Shown here piece by piece: positions 1-13,631 of a stretch of DNA of 64,000 nucleotides. The stretch spans positions 22,798,871 to 22,862,870 of the forward strand of contig CM031879.1 in the NCBI GenBank assembly GCA_018697195.1, written 5' to 3'. The notes under the pieces were generated by a model that did no database searches, was not told where the DNA came from, and saw nothing but the letters and a program-made list of their open reading frames with translations. Source of the stretch: Certhia americana (taxonomy: Eukaryota > Chordata > Aves > Passeriformes > Certhiidae). How positions within the stretch are numbered: position 1 is the stretch's first letter; every line of letters starts with the position of its first letter. The translations under genes were made by a program, and so were the position numbers.

Positions 1-5
1 TTTTT

Positions 6-36
<31 letters not shown>

Positions 37-37
37 G
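1..37. repeat. poly-T run followed by (GT)n at the left edge
   Basis: The window opens inside a run of 27 T residues that passes into a short GT repeat. The run may extend beyond the window, so its true length is unknown. It could be a simple slippage tract or the reverse-complemented A tail of a retroposed copy lying to the left. Nothing to its right resembles a retroposed gene. Confidence 0.9.
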
Positions 38-2331
38 GAATGAAGTGAAGTTTTGTCAAACTCATGTTTATTAATCCTGTGGAGCGTATCAGAGAACTCA
101 TTTGCCTTTATAAGTGCCCAGTGTACCACTGAAAATCTGATTAGCATGTGCTGCACAATATTGTATACATCACTTCCAGCTGTATCATGAAAATTCAAAA
201 CATTTTGATAGACTCTCCTTTTCTTTCAAATTAATTTTATAGTCCATATCTTGGTGACATTGTATGAGTATCCAAATTCTCAGGAACAGTAAATTAAATC
301 TTTTTAGCTACTTAGTTTGCTTCATTGGTATACTCTTTACTTCTTGAACTGATGTGTAATAAGGAAAAGGACTGTTCAGCATATTTGGTAGGAAAAGCTA
401 TGAGGATCATGAAAGCTCTTTTAAATAGACTCTGTCTTTTGCATGTGATGAAATGGATGCAACCTGTATTTTCACAGTGTGTTTGGAAATACAGTAAAGA
501 CAGCTTCAGGGTCACCACAAAGTCTTATGAAAAACCAGTATACCAGGATGTTTACTGCTTCTTCACTTGTTCCAGAAGAGATATATTTTGCCCAGTCCTG
601 GGTCTGCAGTTGTTCAGGTCAATGGTATGGGTAGGGTCAAAAACCCCATCACTCTTTTCCTAGTTTGCTGCCTGCCCATCCCATTGATAGGAAGCAGATA
701 ACTGGCTTCAGAGTTGTTTCCTATGATGATTGCTAATGCTGAAATGAAAGCTAATGTGTAAAGGGACATGGAAGAGTCCATTACTACCAACAGTGAGTGC
801 ACAGGATAAAGCACAAGGCTGCTGAGAGCTGTTACAAGTAGAAATAGCAGGGCAACCCTTGGGGCCAGGAAATCTGCAGATTGGCTGGGATGTATTTAAT
901 TGAAAATGCTCATTCTGCATCAGAATACCACTTGTGATAGGCTGACGATTTATATATTAAAAAAAATAAATAAGAACTCAGTAGCAGAACAAGGGCTGTG
1001 CAGTATAACTGTCCCTCTAATAGGTGTCCAAAGGAAAAGAAGTTCACTTTTGCCTTTCGTATAGAGGATTATTCTGATATTTTTAAAAAAACCATTTTGA
1101 GACAGGCCTGTGAGAAAACGTCTTTTCTTTCAATTTTGTTCCACTCAGAGACATTACTTCCAGATCACTGTGACATGAAAGAGAATGTGTTTACACAGTA
1201 GTACAGAGTGCCTCTGACAGAACATAGCTGAGGGCAATGTAATATGGAGAAAGATGCCTCATAAATTCCATCCCATTTCATGACCCATCCAGAAAAGGTG
1301 GTTTTGTTCAGACACTGATCAAAAAACAGCTGTCATCGTGTAGGCAAGAATGATTAACAATAGACAATGAGAGCATTTACCCAGAGCTCACCAAGGAGTG
1401 GGCGGTGGGCAAAAAATTAAAGAAAATTCAGGAACAGAGCTGAAGCCTGACATGATTAACAAAAGCATGTTTTTGTTATAAGTATGCCTTTAATAGCTAA
1501 AATAATTTGCTGCTTAGTAAGTGCTGTGCACAAGCCAGTTGGGCAATGGGTAACATTGGGGCAGTGCCCAAACATTCCTGGTTTGCAGAGAAGTGCCACA
1601 TGCCTTCTCTGTGTGCAGTGTTTGAAGATGTCGCAAAGTTATTGTCCCTGTAACATCTGCAAACTATGATTAACAAATCAAGAATCAGAAGAGTACAGTG
1701 CTGGATATGCCATTCTTCCCACCAACAAACTCACAGTCTCTTATCAGCCCTGACAGCATCTGTACTCTGTGCATCTAAAGTCGTGATGACTGCGAGAAAG
1801 CTGATGGTGTAGCAAAAGAAGGTAAGCAGCACATCTCAAGCTGGAGTGGTAGAGAATGGGTAAGAATGAAAGATAGGAAAGGAAAGAAACCTCATATCAA
1901 AGCAGTTTCCTTTTTTCCCTTTGAACATTATGCAAATCTCCACTAAAAACCTCTACAGCAGGAACTGATACAACACAATCTCAATGTAGAGGAGTTTTGC
2001 CACTTGTGTAGTCTGTCTCCGGTGGCTTTTATAACAATGTCCAAAAGAAGTGGAGCACTGCCCAAGTTTTATGTTTCCCAGGTACAGAAGTTACAGGAAC
2101 TATGAATCTTATCTGTGTTTTTATCTCAGCATGCTTGGAAGAGAGAAGGGGGCTTGGCCTTTGGAGTCTGCACATAGCTAAGCCAAATACTTCATGTCAG
2201 CTCAAGTTCAGGGAAGGAAAATAGAGACATTCAACACAAAGAAATTATTTGCATTCTGGGGTTGACCTTTTGCAGGTGGAAATCAGGGTGGCTCATTCTT
2301 TTGAAAACCTGAGGAACAGAGATAGCTAGAA
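38..2331. other. unannotated unique AT-rich sequence
   Basis: I see no transposon, RNA gene or convincing exon. An open frame at 325-663 (plus, 112 codons) begins at TTG, not ATG, and has no recognisable domain, so I treat it as chance. Confidence 0.6.
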
Positions 2332-2351
2332 CCTATTCCTATTCCTATTCC
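2332..2351. repeat. (CCTATT)3 microsatellite
   Basis: Three perfect CCTATT units plus CC. It is too short to be very unstable but could be polymorphic. Confidence 0.8.
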
Positions 2352-4413
2352 TTGCTGTGTGAGACAGACTTATTTGGTCTGATTTCTCTGTGAGGAAGGT
2401 TTTAAAGATACTGAAGTAGAGATCCATATGGTAAAGTCTTTTTGTGAAAGAAGTGGTTGGTGGTTTATTAGTTGTATAATGCAGTAATTGAGGTTAACTA
2501 ATGAAACAATATTTGTTCCTCTGCTAATGGCCAAAGAGTTTGGTAGTGAAAATAAGCTGTTAAAATTGATGTTTAAAGTTCCTTATATTCACACTGACTT
2601 TCAAAGCAGGGTGTCAGTTCTGCCAGCACATCAATTACAGCCACTGAACACCTGTTCCTGTGCAGCACCTCTTTGCAGTTTGAATAGAGAACCAGGGAGA
2701 TATGTTTGGTAACTAAAGCAGAAACTCAAGCCCAGGTGGTCGTTGGGCACAAGGCAGCAGTGAAGTCCAGCATTACAAGAGAAACACCTAGCACTGAATT
2801 CTGATTTTGGACAGTAGGAGAAAGGAAAAAAGCATTTAGCGCTTTTCCCATCAAAATGTGCCTAAGTGTGCCCACCTAGGTTATAGTCTAGTAGATGGAC
2901 TTTGAGATTAGTGATCTACTCAAGCCCAGTTCCCTTGTTACTTACCATTCTCACTGCTAAGAGATACTGGTGGTTTTTAAAGAGCTCTGGATGTAGAGCT
3001 CAGGTTAGATAACAATTATGCTAGCATTTGTCTGGGTGGTTGGTTAAACATTTCAATTCCATTCACAGTTGAGAAATTCAAGATTGAGAACTCAGTCCAT
3101 TCATTCAGGAAAGGCAGTCTCTCTTTCTACGGAGCCCATCTACCAGTTCAACTTTGCAACCACAACAGAAGCCCTTTTATGACTTTAGCAATGCACTGCA
3201 CACTTTTGTGACAGGAAGGTAATTGCTTTGGGTATGTCAATAGATAAAATTAAACAATTTATAACCAGATAAGAGAGATGTAAATATTGTTCGGTGGGAC
3301 TTGCCAAGTGCTGACCTGCAGCATGGTTATTAATTAGGATTAACTCCAAAGACTTAACAGAAATGTTCAACCACTGCCAGGAAATGGCAGAATCTGCCAG
3401 AGTGGCAGATTCAGGGGTGGCTGTTGTGGTTTCTGGTTCCTCTGCACTCATTTATGGGATCCCCTATTTTTAGTGGTGGGGTTAAAGTATCATTTTGTGG
3501 AATGTAAAAATGTTTGTTCTTTTTTTAATGTGGTTGTATGGCACCATTCATAACTAAAGTTTGTTTTATGTGGCGTTTGATAGATTGCTGTACTCACAGG
3601 CTTCTTGGATTTTGGTTTCTTATTAACTCCAGTTGCTTTTATTTGGCTGAGGAATTTTAGGTGAAAAATCGTCTTACATACTTTTGATAATACTAGGTAT
3701 TTTTAAAATTTTCAGCGAGGTGGTAATAACAAGATGATAATTTATTTGTCTTGTGTGCCAGTAAAACCCACAATATCCTGCATCTTCCTCTGTGTTGGCT
3801 GGTTAGTGTATTTCCCTGAGATTTTTAGGCTTTAATTTCCAGCCTGAATCCGAAAAAGCTGAGAGCACAGAACATACAGCTTATTTATAGAATGGTTCTG
3901 CTAACCACAGTGGCATTGCACAAAATTAGGCAGCACTGCAGACTGTTCCAGTCCCAGAGCTATTAATGTATACTGACTGCAAGGATATCTTCTTTTGAAA
4001 ACTGTGGATATTTTAGTTGGACATATATGAGCTAACCTAAACCAGATAATAGTATTTTTGGTGAGAATAAATGAATAAGAGAAGCTCAAAAATTGTTCTA
4101 ATAATATAGTGCTTTATTTTAACTTACAGAGGCAGCTTACTGTACTTCTTTGTTTAAAAATTTAGCAGGAAGTTTTGCTTAGACTGGGAATTTGTCTTCC
4201 TGCTAAAAACCAAGGGAGACAAACTATGCTCACCTCCTATTTGAAACATCTTCAGAAACAATGATAATTAAAAAAATTGAACTAAACTAAATATGTGTTC
4301 GAAATGATGCCTTTCACAGTATCAGCAGTGTTGTCAATACTATGGCTTTTACACCTGGATGCCAAGATTTCCTCTGGGCCAATTTCTTAGTGTCTTGTTT
4401 TACGGCTTTGTGT
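2352..4413. other. unannotated unique AT-rich sequence
   Basis: No transposon, RNA gene or exon was recognised. Only short open frames occur here. Confidence 0.6.
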
Positions 4414-4490
4414 AAAGAGGAAAGAAAGGAAAGGAAAATGAGAAAGGAATGCAAGGAAATGAGTGAGGAAATGCAAGGAAAAAGAGAAAG
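4414..4490. repeat. purine-rich (GGAAA/GCAAGGAAA) low-complexity tract
   Basis: The plus strand is almost entirely purine for about 77 bases, built from loose GAAAGGAAA units. A near-duplicate of ATGCAAGGAAA occurs twice about 20 bases apart. It is a low-complexity GA-rich tract with no sign of coding. Confidence 0.7.
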
Positions 4491-7400
4491 CTTATTGTTC
4501 CTAATTCCTTGTTAGAAGGAAGAAAATGTAATTGTCTTTACAAGAGCTTTCCCTCTATTTCATTGCAGAACATCAATCTAGAACTTCGTTGCGAACTTCG
4601 TTGTCTCACAGCAAAAAAGTATATTATATGTGTTTCATTTTGTTTTCCAGTTTTATAAAGTGAAGATACATGAAGTGTGTTTTAGGACAGCTTTTGAAAA
4701 ATGACCTATTTTTTTTTTTTAATTAGAAGCCAAGCCAGCAAATCAGAAATGGAAATGGATTTCTATAGGTACAAAGCATGCCAAATAGTAGTGCCTAGTC
4801 TGATTTTGCAATTCTGTTTACTTTGACACTGGCATGTCACTGGTTTTTTAAATTACCTTATGTCCTGCAGGATAAGATAGTAACATACTTCCCTTTGGCT
4901 TTCAAACTGTAATTAAATTTGGCTTAGTTTACCATTTTAACGAGGAGAACTCCCTACACAATTCTCTGTATCGTGAATAAACACTGATTCCTGTTTATTC
5001 ACAACGAGAGATCTGTTAGTATTTTATTATACGAACATCTGTACCTTGAAACAAAGCGCACCCATTTTAAAAAATCTGTGAATGAATAGATGTGTAGTTG
5101 GGTTTATGGAATATTAAGCCAATGAAAACCTCAAGGTCAAACAATCAGTGGAAGCCACCTGAGCTTATCTAATTAACACTCCAAAAAACTTGAACATGTC
5201 AGGAGGAGTATTCATGTATGTTTTGACACATTTCTTTGTTCTTCTACCCATCAAGATACAATCTCTACACAATAGAAGCTTGGGTGTTGTTTAATGTTGG
5301 GTAACTGAGAATAGAAAAAGGGCTATACTGCCCTTATATTCTGTTTATATGTTTTATATCTTGAATCTCTCAGGAATGTGCTGGAACCCCTATCTAGGCA
5401 GCTTAGGCAGGCTGCCTTCCCGTGGGACCAGCATTGTGATGGGAGGGACAGGGCAGCCACAGCATCCTCCTGAGTGGGGACTGGGTGTGTGGATCCTGCA
5501 GCTTAGAAGCTTTTTTTGCTCCCATGGTTGAAACATAACCCTTGAGAGCTGGACACAACAGGACTCTATGTGGGAGGCAGTGCTGATGCAGACAGTGAAG
5601 ATGTTTCTATCCCGTAGAGGGGGCAATGAGAGGAATGGTTTGAATTACAGTTCTTGCATTGAAATGAAGCCAGGGACTTTTCCCTGTTAATTTAATGTAA
5701 TATGCTCATGCTAAAATTCCGAAGAAAAAGTGCATGACTTCATGAAATGTCCTGTGATGGAACTATCTGGATTTACCATAAGAGCCATGGCTGTCCTTAA
5801 GTGGTGCTATCTATTCTAATAAACCTGTTTTTACCAGGCAAAGTTTTTATTTAGAGGCATCTGAATAATAGAAAAGCATTTTCAAGTGCTAGTATACATG
5901 ATATGCCCTAAGAATGCATGTAGCCATATCTGAGCATATTTTTATTGAGATGGCAACATTAAAGTAAAATATTAAACTGCTGAATTAAAAATTTTATTCT
6001 AGTAAGAAAATGAAAGATAAATTCCATTTATAAGAGAAAAAAGAAAGCTTTATCCAATGCCTTTATTGTAGCATGTGTGCCTGTTTCCATGAAATGACTT
6101 TTGGAGCAGCTGGAGAACTATGACATGGATAACTCTCCAGGCCAAACATTCCCTATAAGCATATGTTTAATTTAACGTTTTGCCTAGAACACGTTCACTG
6201 ATTGAACACTGGTAATGTTATAACATCTGTAATGCTAATTTGTATCTATGTAACATTTTTAATTGTTTGATTGGAAACAGTCTTGGGGTTGTACAATGTG
6301 AGATGCCTACGTAACTTTCCTAGAGTCCTGTAAAAATAGCAAAATCATACTTTTTCATAAAATTTGTGTGTCTCTTGAGCAGACATTGCCTTGCCTCACA
6401 GTAAATCAGCTCTAGTACCTTTGGCACACAAGAATTTACCAAGAGCATGTCTCAGAAAAGTCAGCAGATTGCTCAGTCAAAACCTCTTTCCAAGTTTTAG
6501 ATTGCACAAGCTTCAGTCTTGAGAAAGGTTCCCTTGAGTGAGTCCCCATTTTCTAATAATATTTCTAATATTATTTGTGTCGATTTAACAGTGAAGTTTT
6601 CTTGAAACATGTTGCTAAGGTACACTATCCTGTTTTGTGTTCTCTGTTTGGACAGCACTTCACTATGCACAAGGAAAATTACTTTAAGGAACGTGGGCTG
6701 CTGATTGATCCAGCACCAATGAGCTGCTTTCCATGAGCACCCTATAGCACGAAAAGAAGGTGGGTGACAACACTACTTTATTTAGATTTTGTTCAATGAT
6801 TAAGACAAGTATTACATTTTTATCAATGTCTTGCATCACAACGAAGAAATCCTGGGTCCCACTTCAGTCAGTAGAAAGCACATCTGGCAGTTCAGTGCTG
6901 ACACTGTAATAATTTCCCAATAGCCTGTTGCAGTACTTTCCAACCTTTCATTGTTCATGACTTAATCACTTCCCATCTTAACTATTTCTCCTGCCACTTT
7001 AGTGCTCTTAAGTCTCAGAGCTTCTCAGTGTCCAAAGTTCAGGGGCTAAATCATGAATTCACTCAAGGAAATGGTTCCGCCCTTCTCATTCACTGTACAC
7101 TGGTGCTCTACACAACTTTAAGGACAATTTAGACTTTGCCCTTTGCCTTTCAAACCTTTCCTCTGTAAGCTGAAACACTGATGTCTGTGTCTGCTCTGAT
7201 GGTGACTTTTAATGCATGATGAACAAAGGGGCTCTATGCTACCATATTTCGTATGTTAATTGTAAATAAAAAGTTCCCATGAGCTACAAATACTGCATTA
7301 GGCATCATTGTGAGGAGTTCCCAAGGGGTCTGTGACCATTGTCTTTTACACATGGTTTTCAGGATGGCAATGAACTCCAGATATTGTCCAGAAATCCCTA

Positions 7401-7946
7401 AAGAATTTGGTTTTCAGGGGTGTTGTGAAACTCTGAGATTCTCTTGGTGGCAGCAGCTACATATCTAAATATACACTGCAAAAAAAGAGATTGGACAAAA
7501 TTGTTGCCATCTCCAATTCAATAATAAAATATAATAACTCAAAATTTATCTCTTCCAAATTTGCCTATTGTACAAGTGGAAATTCTATAATCCAGACATT
7601 TAACCTAAGTTAATACTACAGTTAGCAGAAAGAGAGGCTCTTCAGAAGGAGATTTGGCTAGTTATTTTAGATGTGTGCTTCATAGTTAGGCTATAATACC
7701 CTTAGGTACTATCTCTCTACTACTAATTTATCTCTCCTCACTGTAGGAAGTGTAAGGGACAGACTCAGAATAAAACTCAGCTGTTGTATAGCTGGTTTCA
7801 CTTTTGTGTTGTCTTTCGTGGCTTTGTCTGCATAAAAGGCTCAGTTCTGCAGTGTGCATGGTGTGATCCTGCCCAGAGACACCTCGATTTCAATGGAACA
7901 GCAGGCAGGGGGTTGGGTCACAATCCAGATTGCATCAACCAAATTA
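4491..7946. other. unannotated AT-rich sequence with a small GC-richer patch
   Basis: This is mostly unique AT-rich DNA. Bases 4582-4606 contain an 11-base direct repeat (GAACTTCGTTG twice, one base apart). Bases 5370-5630 are less AT-rich and carry short overlapping frames on both strands (60 codons plus, 78 codons minus), which is how non-coding GC-richer DNA behaves. No transposon was recognised. Confidence 0.55.
4973..5002. other. inverted repeat, 11-bp perfect arms, 8-nt loop
   Basis: GTGAATAAACA at 4973-4983 is perfectly complementary to TGTTTATTCAC at 4992-5002. Beyond one small mismatched stretch, TCTCT on the left and AGAGA on the right also pair, giving an imperfect stem of about 20 bp. 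There is no associated transposon or gene. Confidence 0.75.
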
Positions 7947-7975
7947 TTTCTTTTTTTCTTTTTTTTTTTTTTTTT
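7947..7975. repeat. T-rich tract
   Basis: An almost uninterrupted T tract broken by C residues near its left end. It is a simple repeat. Confidence 0.85.
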
Positions 7976-8079
7976 AAATATTTTTCTCCCAGCACCTATA
8001 AAGGGATTTCAGTACCTTTTTATTAGGATATGTAGGAACATCCTGATTCATGGGAAATAAAAGGAAACTTTAAAGTTCT

Positions 8080-8098
8080 GTGTTTAAAATTTAAACAC
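8080..8098. other. short palindrome, 9-bp arms
   Basis: GTGTTTAAA and TTTAAACAC flank a single A. AT-rich palindromes of this size arise readily by chance, but this one lies about 90 bases from the stronger hairpin at 8187-8222. Confidence 0.7.
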
Positions 8099-8186
8099 AT
8101 TTTATATGATTTTCCACCAAATGGTATACCTTATTCCTGTAAAGCCCTGCTCAAGGTACTAACCTTCATAAATGTTTGCTTTACTG

Positions 8187-8222
8187 TTTATTTGTTAATG
8201 GTGAAAACCATTAACAAATAAA
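8187..8222. other. perfect 16-bp hairpin with GAAA loop
   Basis: TTTATTTGTTAATGGT at 8187-8202 is exactly complementary to ACCATTAACAAATAAA at 8207-8222, separated by GAAA. If transcribed from the plus strand it would form a 16-bp stem closed by a GNRA-class tetraloop. There is no gene next to it. A short-loop perfect inverted repeat is the typical product of strand-switch replication, which is the likeliest origin. Confidence 0.9.
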
Positions 8223-11200
8223 GATTATACAGAAATTGGTACAGGTTACTTTAGTTAAGCTTTAGTTGCTTTGCAGAACTCTTCCAATTTTACAAATATT
8301 TATAAAACTTAAAAGTATATAAAAAAGATTTGCAAACCATTTGACTTACAATACCTTCTGTCAGCATATTGTGTTGCATCTCCACTGGCTTTCACTTTTC
8401 AACCTGTGTTTCTTGGTGGTTTTTTCTCCCTTACCTCAACATTTGTTTCTTATTTAGGCCATGATTTTGGGAACAAATTATTTCAAGCTAGGTATCAATT
8501 TACACTCGGGAGCAATTTTTTGGTGGATGCCTGTGTGCAATTACCAACCACAAGTAAATGATCAAATTTCTAGCAATACCTAATAAATTAATTATATAAA
8601 ATTTTAGAAATGATCAGTGAAAATGGAAAATGCAAACTTATCAGTGAGAGATTCAGGAGCTATTGGGTCATTAGGCCTTACAAAAATGTTAAAAAGTGGC
8701 AGATTGTAGCAGAATGTAGAGGTTTCCACTTGTTCCTATCATCTTGTGTTCATAAAATTAGTCATCGTTTGCTTCCCCTAGTTTTGCCTTGCACAATAGA
8801 TATAGAGGAATCCACTGGGATAACCATGGAGTTCCAAACCATTGAACTATATTTATTTAGATTACAAAAACAAAAGCAGCAAACCTGACTGATGAACATC
8901 ACAGGCTGAAGGAACAATGCCTTTAGAAACATGCAAATAGATTTCCTTTAATTCTGGAAGGAGGTCTTTGAAATAAACAGGGTGGTAAATTATTTAGACT
9001 CTATTTTTTTGGAGATTGAACTTACTAATGTTCCAGATGTGAAAGAACAGGAAGTTCTATCATTTCCTCAGAATATGTGATGTGTAGACTGTTATTATAA
9101 AACTACAGATTGATAAAATAATAATTAAAAAAAATTTATTTTATTAATTTTATTATAAAAATATGTTATGGTTTAAATATTTTGGATTTTTTTTACTTTT
9201 TTCTTAGTAACATAATTGTTTTCTCATTTTAAGAATCTATCCAAAAGCAGAAACCTATTTTTACTAAAAGTGATGAGAAAAAATTACGATGGTATTTTAA
9301 GAACATAATTACATTGATAACAACAGCAACAACATTAATAATAACAATTAACAGTATTATTTTAAAAAGTGAAATCTGTGTTGAGTATAAATGATGATTA
9401 TTAGTACATATATGGAAATATATTTTCCACAATACTTGCCATAAAACCTTGTGTGATGCCACTGGTTAGACAGAGTTCTTAATCAGTTTGTGTGATTAGA
9501 AAATATGTGTTTGAAAGCAATGAGTACCATTCAAATTTATATAGATAACTGTAGAACTGTTTCCAGTCTGATAGCAGCTAAAGCAGAGCAGCTGTTCAAT
9601 CAGTAATCTCCTCATTAATTAATTTGAATGATGAATTTGTGAAGTTTTTTTTGTTCGATACACTGAACTCGTCAGCGCTGTGCGCTTTACTTAACTACAC
9701 ACATTGCTACAATAAGCTCTTTTCCTACCAATATATATTTCTATTTTATGCATGTAAACTTTATGTTTTTTTCCCAAGAAAAGTAGTTAACATAAGAAAT
9801 TCTGGATGTCATGTTTTGATCATCCTTTTTAGGGTCCCATTCTGCACTCTGGTTCTGGATCTGTCAATAGAAAGACAGCCTTTGTTCCTCAGGGTTGTGC
9901 ATGCTAAGCTTGCACAAGTGAGTAGAGAAAGCAGGACAAGCAAACCTCTGCAGGGACAGCTCTCTCTCCAGCTGTCCACGGGGCACTGAGTATTAACAGA
10001 TTGAAGCAGAATGAAGTATAAAAAATCATTGGAAACACTGTCATTCAGTGAGTTTTTGCTCTGCAATTTTTCACAATCTGGTAATTTCAATGATTCCTTA
10101 AATGTTAAAAAATCCTTCAGGAAAGGTAAAACTTGAATTATGAATGAATTCACACATCCTGAAGAGCAGAAGAAGAAGCCAAGATCTTTCAAGAACATCT
10201 TTCATTGGATTGTATTTTCAAAAATACTGCCTTCTATTATCAGTCCCTGTTTGGTCTTAAAATACAAGCCAAATAAATGTTGTCCTAGTGAATAAACACA
10301 TTTCTGTGAATGTTTTCTAAATAAAGACATGAAAGAGTGTCTCAAAAACAGTAATCAAACTAGTTCACCAGTAAATCTTACAGAGCAGAGATTCCCTTGG
10401 GTCTAGTGAAATTTAAACCTGATCATTATTCAAGATATTTTGTGTAATTTAATCTACTGGACAATGCTTGGGTTTTGTTTACTATGTCATTATTACTTAT
10501 TAGACATTCTACAATTGAAGTTATGTGAATTTTGGGCAGTATTGAAGACTTCAAAATCTAATTCAGGTGCAAGTTATACAAAGAAAGTCGGGCTACAGTC
10601 CAGCAGTAGAGCTCAGCCTGCACGAATGTCATCCTACAAGTGGGACAGCAGCTATGTGATACCACAAATAAAGCAACTAGGTGGAAAAACATCAGGAATA
10701 TGCTTACTAACTCCCATCTGGAGCTACACTCAGCCCTAAATTGCATAGTATCAGAAAAGAATCCGTAGTCTGTAGTCCTGTAAGTGTTTGGGCTCTTTTA
10801 GTACAGAAACAAAATTTTATATTTCTCCACCAGCAGAAACCTCAGCACAGGGCTCTTCTATAATACAGAGTAACAAAATGCTCATGGAATCAATGTGGAA
10901 AGGGACATTATAAATCTGTGTTACATTTGAAGAGATCAGAATACCAACTATGAGGATAAATGTCACTTAATGATTTAGGATTCTTTCAAGCTGTATACTT
11001 GCCTGCAGAAAAAAAAAAAAAAGTCACCTAAAACACTGCAATAAGGCAACATATTCAAATTTGTCTTGAGTTCATTTCGAAGGACCAGTGCATTGTAAGT
11101 TTTCAGAAATCCTTCAATTTACTGACAAATGTTTTGAGAAAACTGCTTTACATAAACACCTAAAAAACTATCAATAAATTAAAGGGCTATCAATGAAGAG

Positions 11201-13611
11201 TGTATCATAAATTTCTTGGCTTCCAAGAGCTTGCCAATAGTCTACTGTGCTACAGTAAGACACCTGCTAAGAAATGCTGCTTTCATGGCATGACAGAAAG
11301 CGATACAAAAGATGAAGGCTCATGTTTGGACACCTACTTCTGTCTCAAGAGCCACCTGCAGTCACACTGATCACTCCAAAGACTTCACAAACCTGTAGTT
11401 GTTCCCAGTATTGTGTATCAGCAGTATGGCTGCATCCATACTTCAACATGCATTGAGTTACTTTGTGTTGTTTCATAAAATATAAAAGAAACTGGGCCAT
11501 GGTGACATAAAACAGGGAAATCAAGATCAGTCTGAAGTTAGTGCAACTTTTGGAATAAGATGCTTTCCCAGTGCTTTCCCACTTTTAAGAACAATCTAAA
11601 AACAGGAAACTGTGTTCCGCAATCCTGAAAACACCTTGGACCATAGCAAGGAAATAAATAGTTCCTTTCCACTCCAAGTTGCTGGCTTTGCTTTTGCATT
11701 GTTCTTTTGGCTGGACAACAGCTGTGAAGAGAGGAATACTTTGCAAAGGCAAATATTCAAACGTCCTTAAGATGTAGACATTTTTATTGCTCTTTGGGAA
11801 CAGGGCATTCTATTTTAGACACTAAAAATTCAACATAAAGCACATACTTCACATCACAGTTAACTAGATTTCTAGTGGTGGTTGGCCTAAACAGAACTGT
11901 ACAGGGCGAGGATATAAGAAAGAAAAGACTTGATGGAAATGAAATGACTTCTAAATATACGGTCTTTGCAGAATTACATTTAAATATTCTCATTCTTTTT
12001 CCAGTCCTTCTCTAAGGGAATTAAAAAACTCATGACTTCAAGGACACACAGTCAAAATCCTTTGCATTTAGCACATTATCTTAGAAAAGTCCCCCTGTCT
12101 AAGACATTAAGGCATGTTTTATTACTGTGTAGAAGAGGCTAAAACACCATGAGTCAGTCTTTTCTATGCTGAATTTTCTTCTTGTTATGAAATATATTGT
12201 CCTGCAAGCAGTGAGTCATTAAAAAATGAGAATGATCCCTACAAGAGTATTTGTTAAAAAGTCAAAAAAGAAGAAATTATTTAATTTTTAATGGAATTCT
12301 AAGTTTATTATCTGTTAGATTTCCAGATTTTTTTAAAGACCAGTTGAGAAATTACTCATCAACTATTTTTGTTCTAATTAGGAATGGACTGAAATGATCT
12401 GAAGAATAATTTCTAAGATAAAATGTGATCTAATGAAATTGGAAAATATATGATAGGATTTTTTTCACTTGAAATTGCTAATGGAGGCTAGACTGACTTC
12501 CAGAATTTTATCCTTCTTGTTGTCTCATTCACTTTAACTGCAGCTCAATAGAGTTGCTGAAGAGGTAGTGAAAAAGCAAACAAATAAAACAACTTTGTTA
12601 TCAAGAAAAAAATTTGCCTCCTATAATTTAATATAATGCAAAGCAGAAAACCAGGATATTTTATTTTGCTTTAGGAAGTTAGTTTTTGTTTTACAGAAAG
12701 GAACATGAAGATCCCACATGAAAATATTTGCTAATTCAGAATGTTAAGAAGACCCAGATTGAGGAGAGCCAGGACATTCTGAATATCCATCTAATCTTGG
12801 CTTTTAGTCTCAGGTTAAAACTTGGAGGGAGGTAAGAAAAGAATGTTAGTGTCAGTAACTAAAGCTCTCCGTAGTCTTAACTTCTTTACCTCAGATTTGG
12901 TATCACTGCAATTACATTATCCTACCTAGAAATTGGTGTAACTGTGTGGCTTCTTGATACAAATATTTTGTTATGTGCCTTTAGAAATTAGGAAGGGATA
13001 TAAGCACAGAAATTTGTATTAGCATTTAATCTGAGGCAAGCATTAAATTACAGAAATTCTAGAAAATTATCACAAGATGATTGACTTCTACTTTTAGCTT
13101 TCTGTGAAAGCGAACCAGCTATTAGCATTAAAGGAGACACTGTCCCTTCACTGACTCCCATGGCAAGGCTGGAGCACGCTGAGGCTCTCACCCTAGCTGT
13201 GATCCATGAAAAGTAAGGTCATATGTTGAGATTTATATTGCAGAAGCATTTTTCTCACAGTTTCCAATCTTCTCTTCTAGCATTCCCCAAGTGTTACCTT
13301 AAAGCCATTTCTGGGTCTGGATCTGAGAATATGCTCAGGCACATACTTTTGCACAGCACATGGATGAAGTCAGAGAAATTAATGTCAGACTCACAATTCA
13401 GGCAGCAATGTTTCTTTATAAGCCCAGTTTAAGGAACTAGACTTCCCTAGACAATTATTGTAAAGCATGCCTGGGCTGCGTAGGTGCTCCAACACTTATC
13501 TTAGACCCAAAAGTTATTTGGATACCTTTAGTGGCATTACAACAGATGATAGGGCCTCAGTTTGTGGTTAAATGAATCAGTTCAGGACTTTTATCTGTAA
13601 GGGCTTGATTT
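8223..13611. other. unannotated AT-rich sequence
   Basis: No transposon, RNA gene or credible exon was seen. Low-complexity spots are an extreme AT stretch at about 9119-9200, an A/C/T tract with AAC and AAT units at 9316-9353, and a 14-base A run at 11009-11022. Open frames such as 9809-10198 (minus, 129 codons) and 9624-9989 (plus, 121 codons) overlap each other and resemble no family I know. Confidence 0.55.
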
Positions 13612-13631
13612 CCTAGAAGTGCACTTCTAGG
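13612..13631. other. perfect 20-bp palindrome
   Basis: CCTAGAAGTG is followed directly by its reverse complement CACTTCTAGG with no spacer. It could be a dimeric protein-binding site or a chance or strand-switch product. Nothing nearby decides between these. Confidence 0.85.

Noticed and set aside
325..663. 112-codon plus-strand frame
   Set aside because: It starts at TTG, has low-complexity AT-driven residue content and no recognisable motif.
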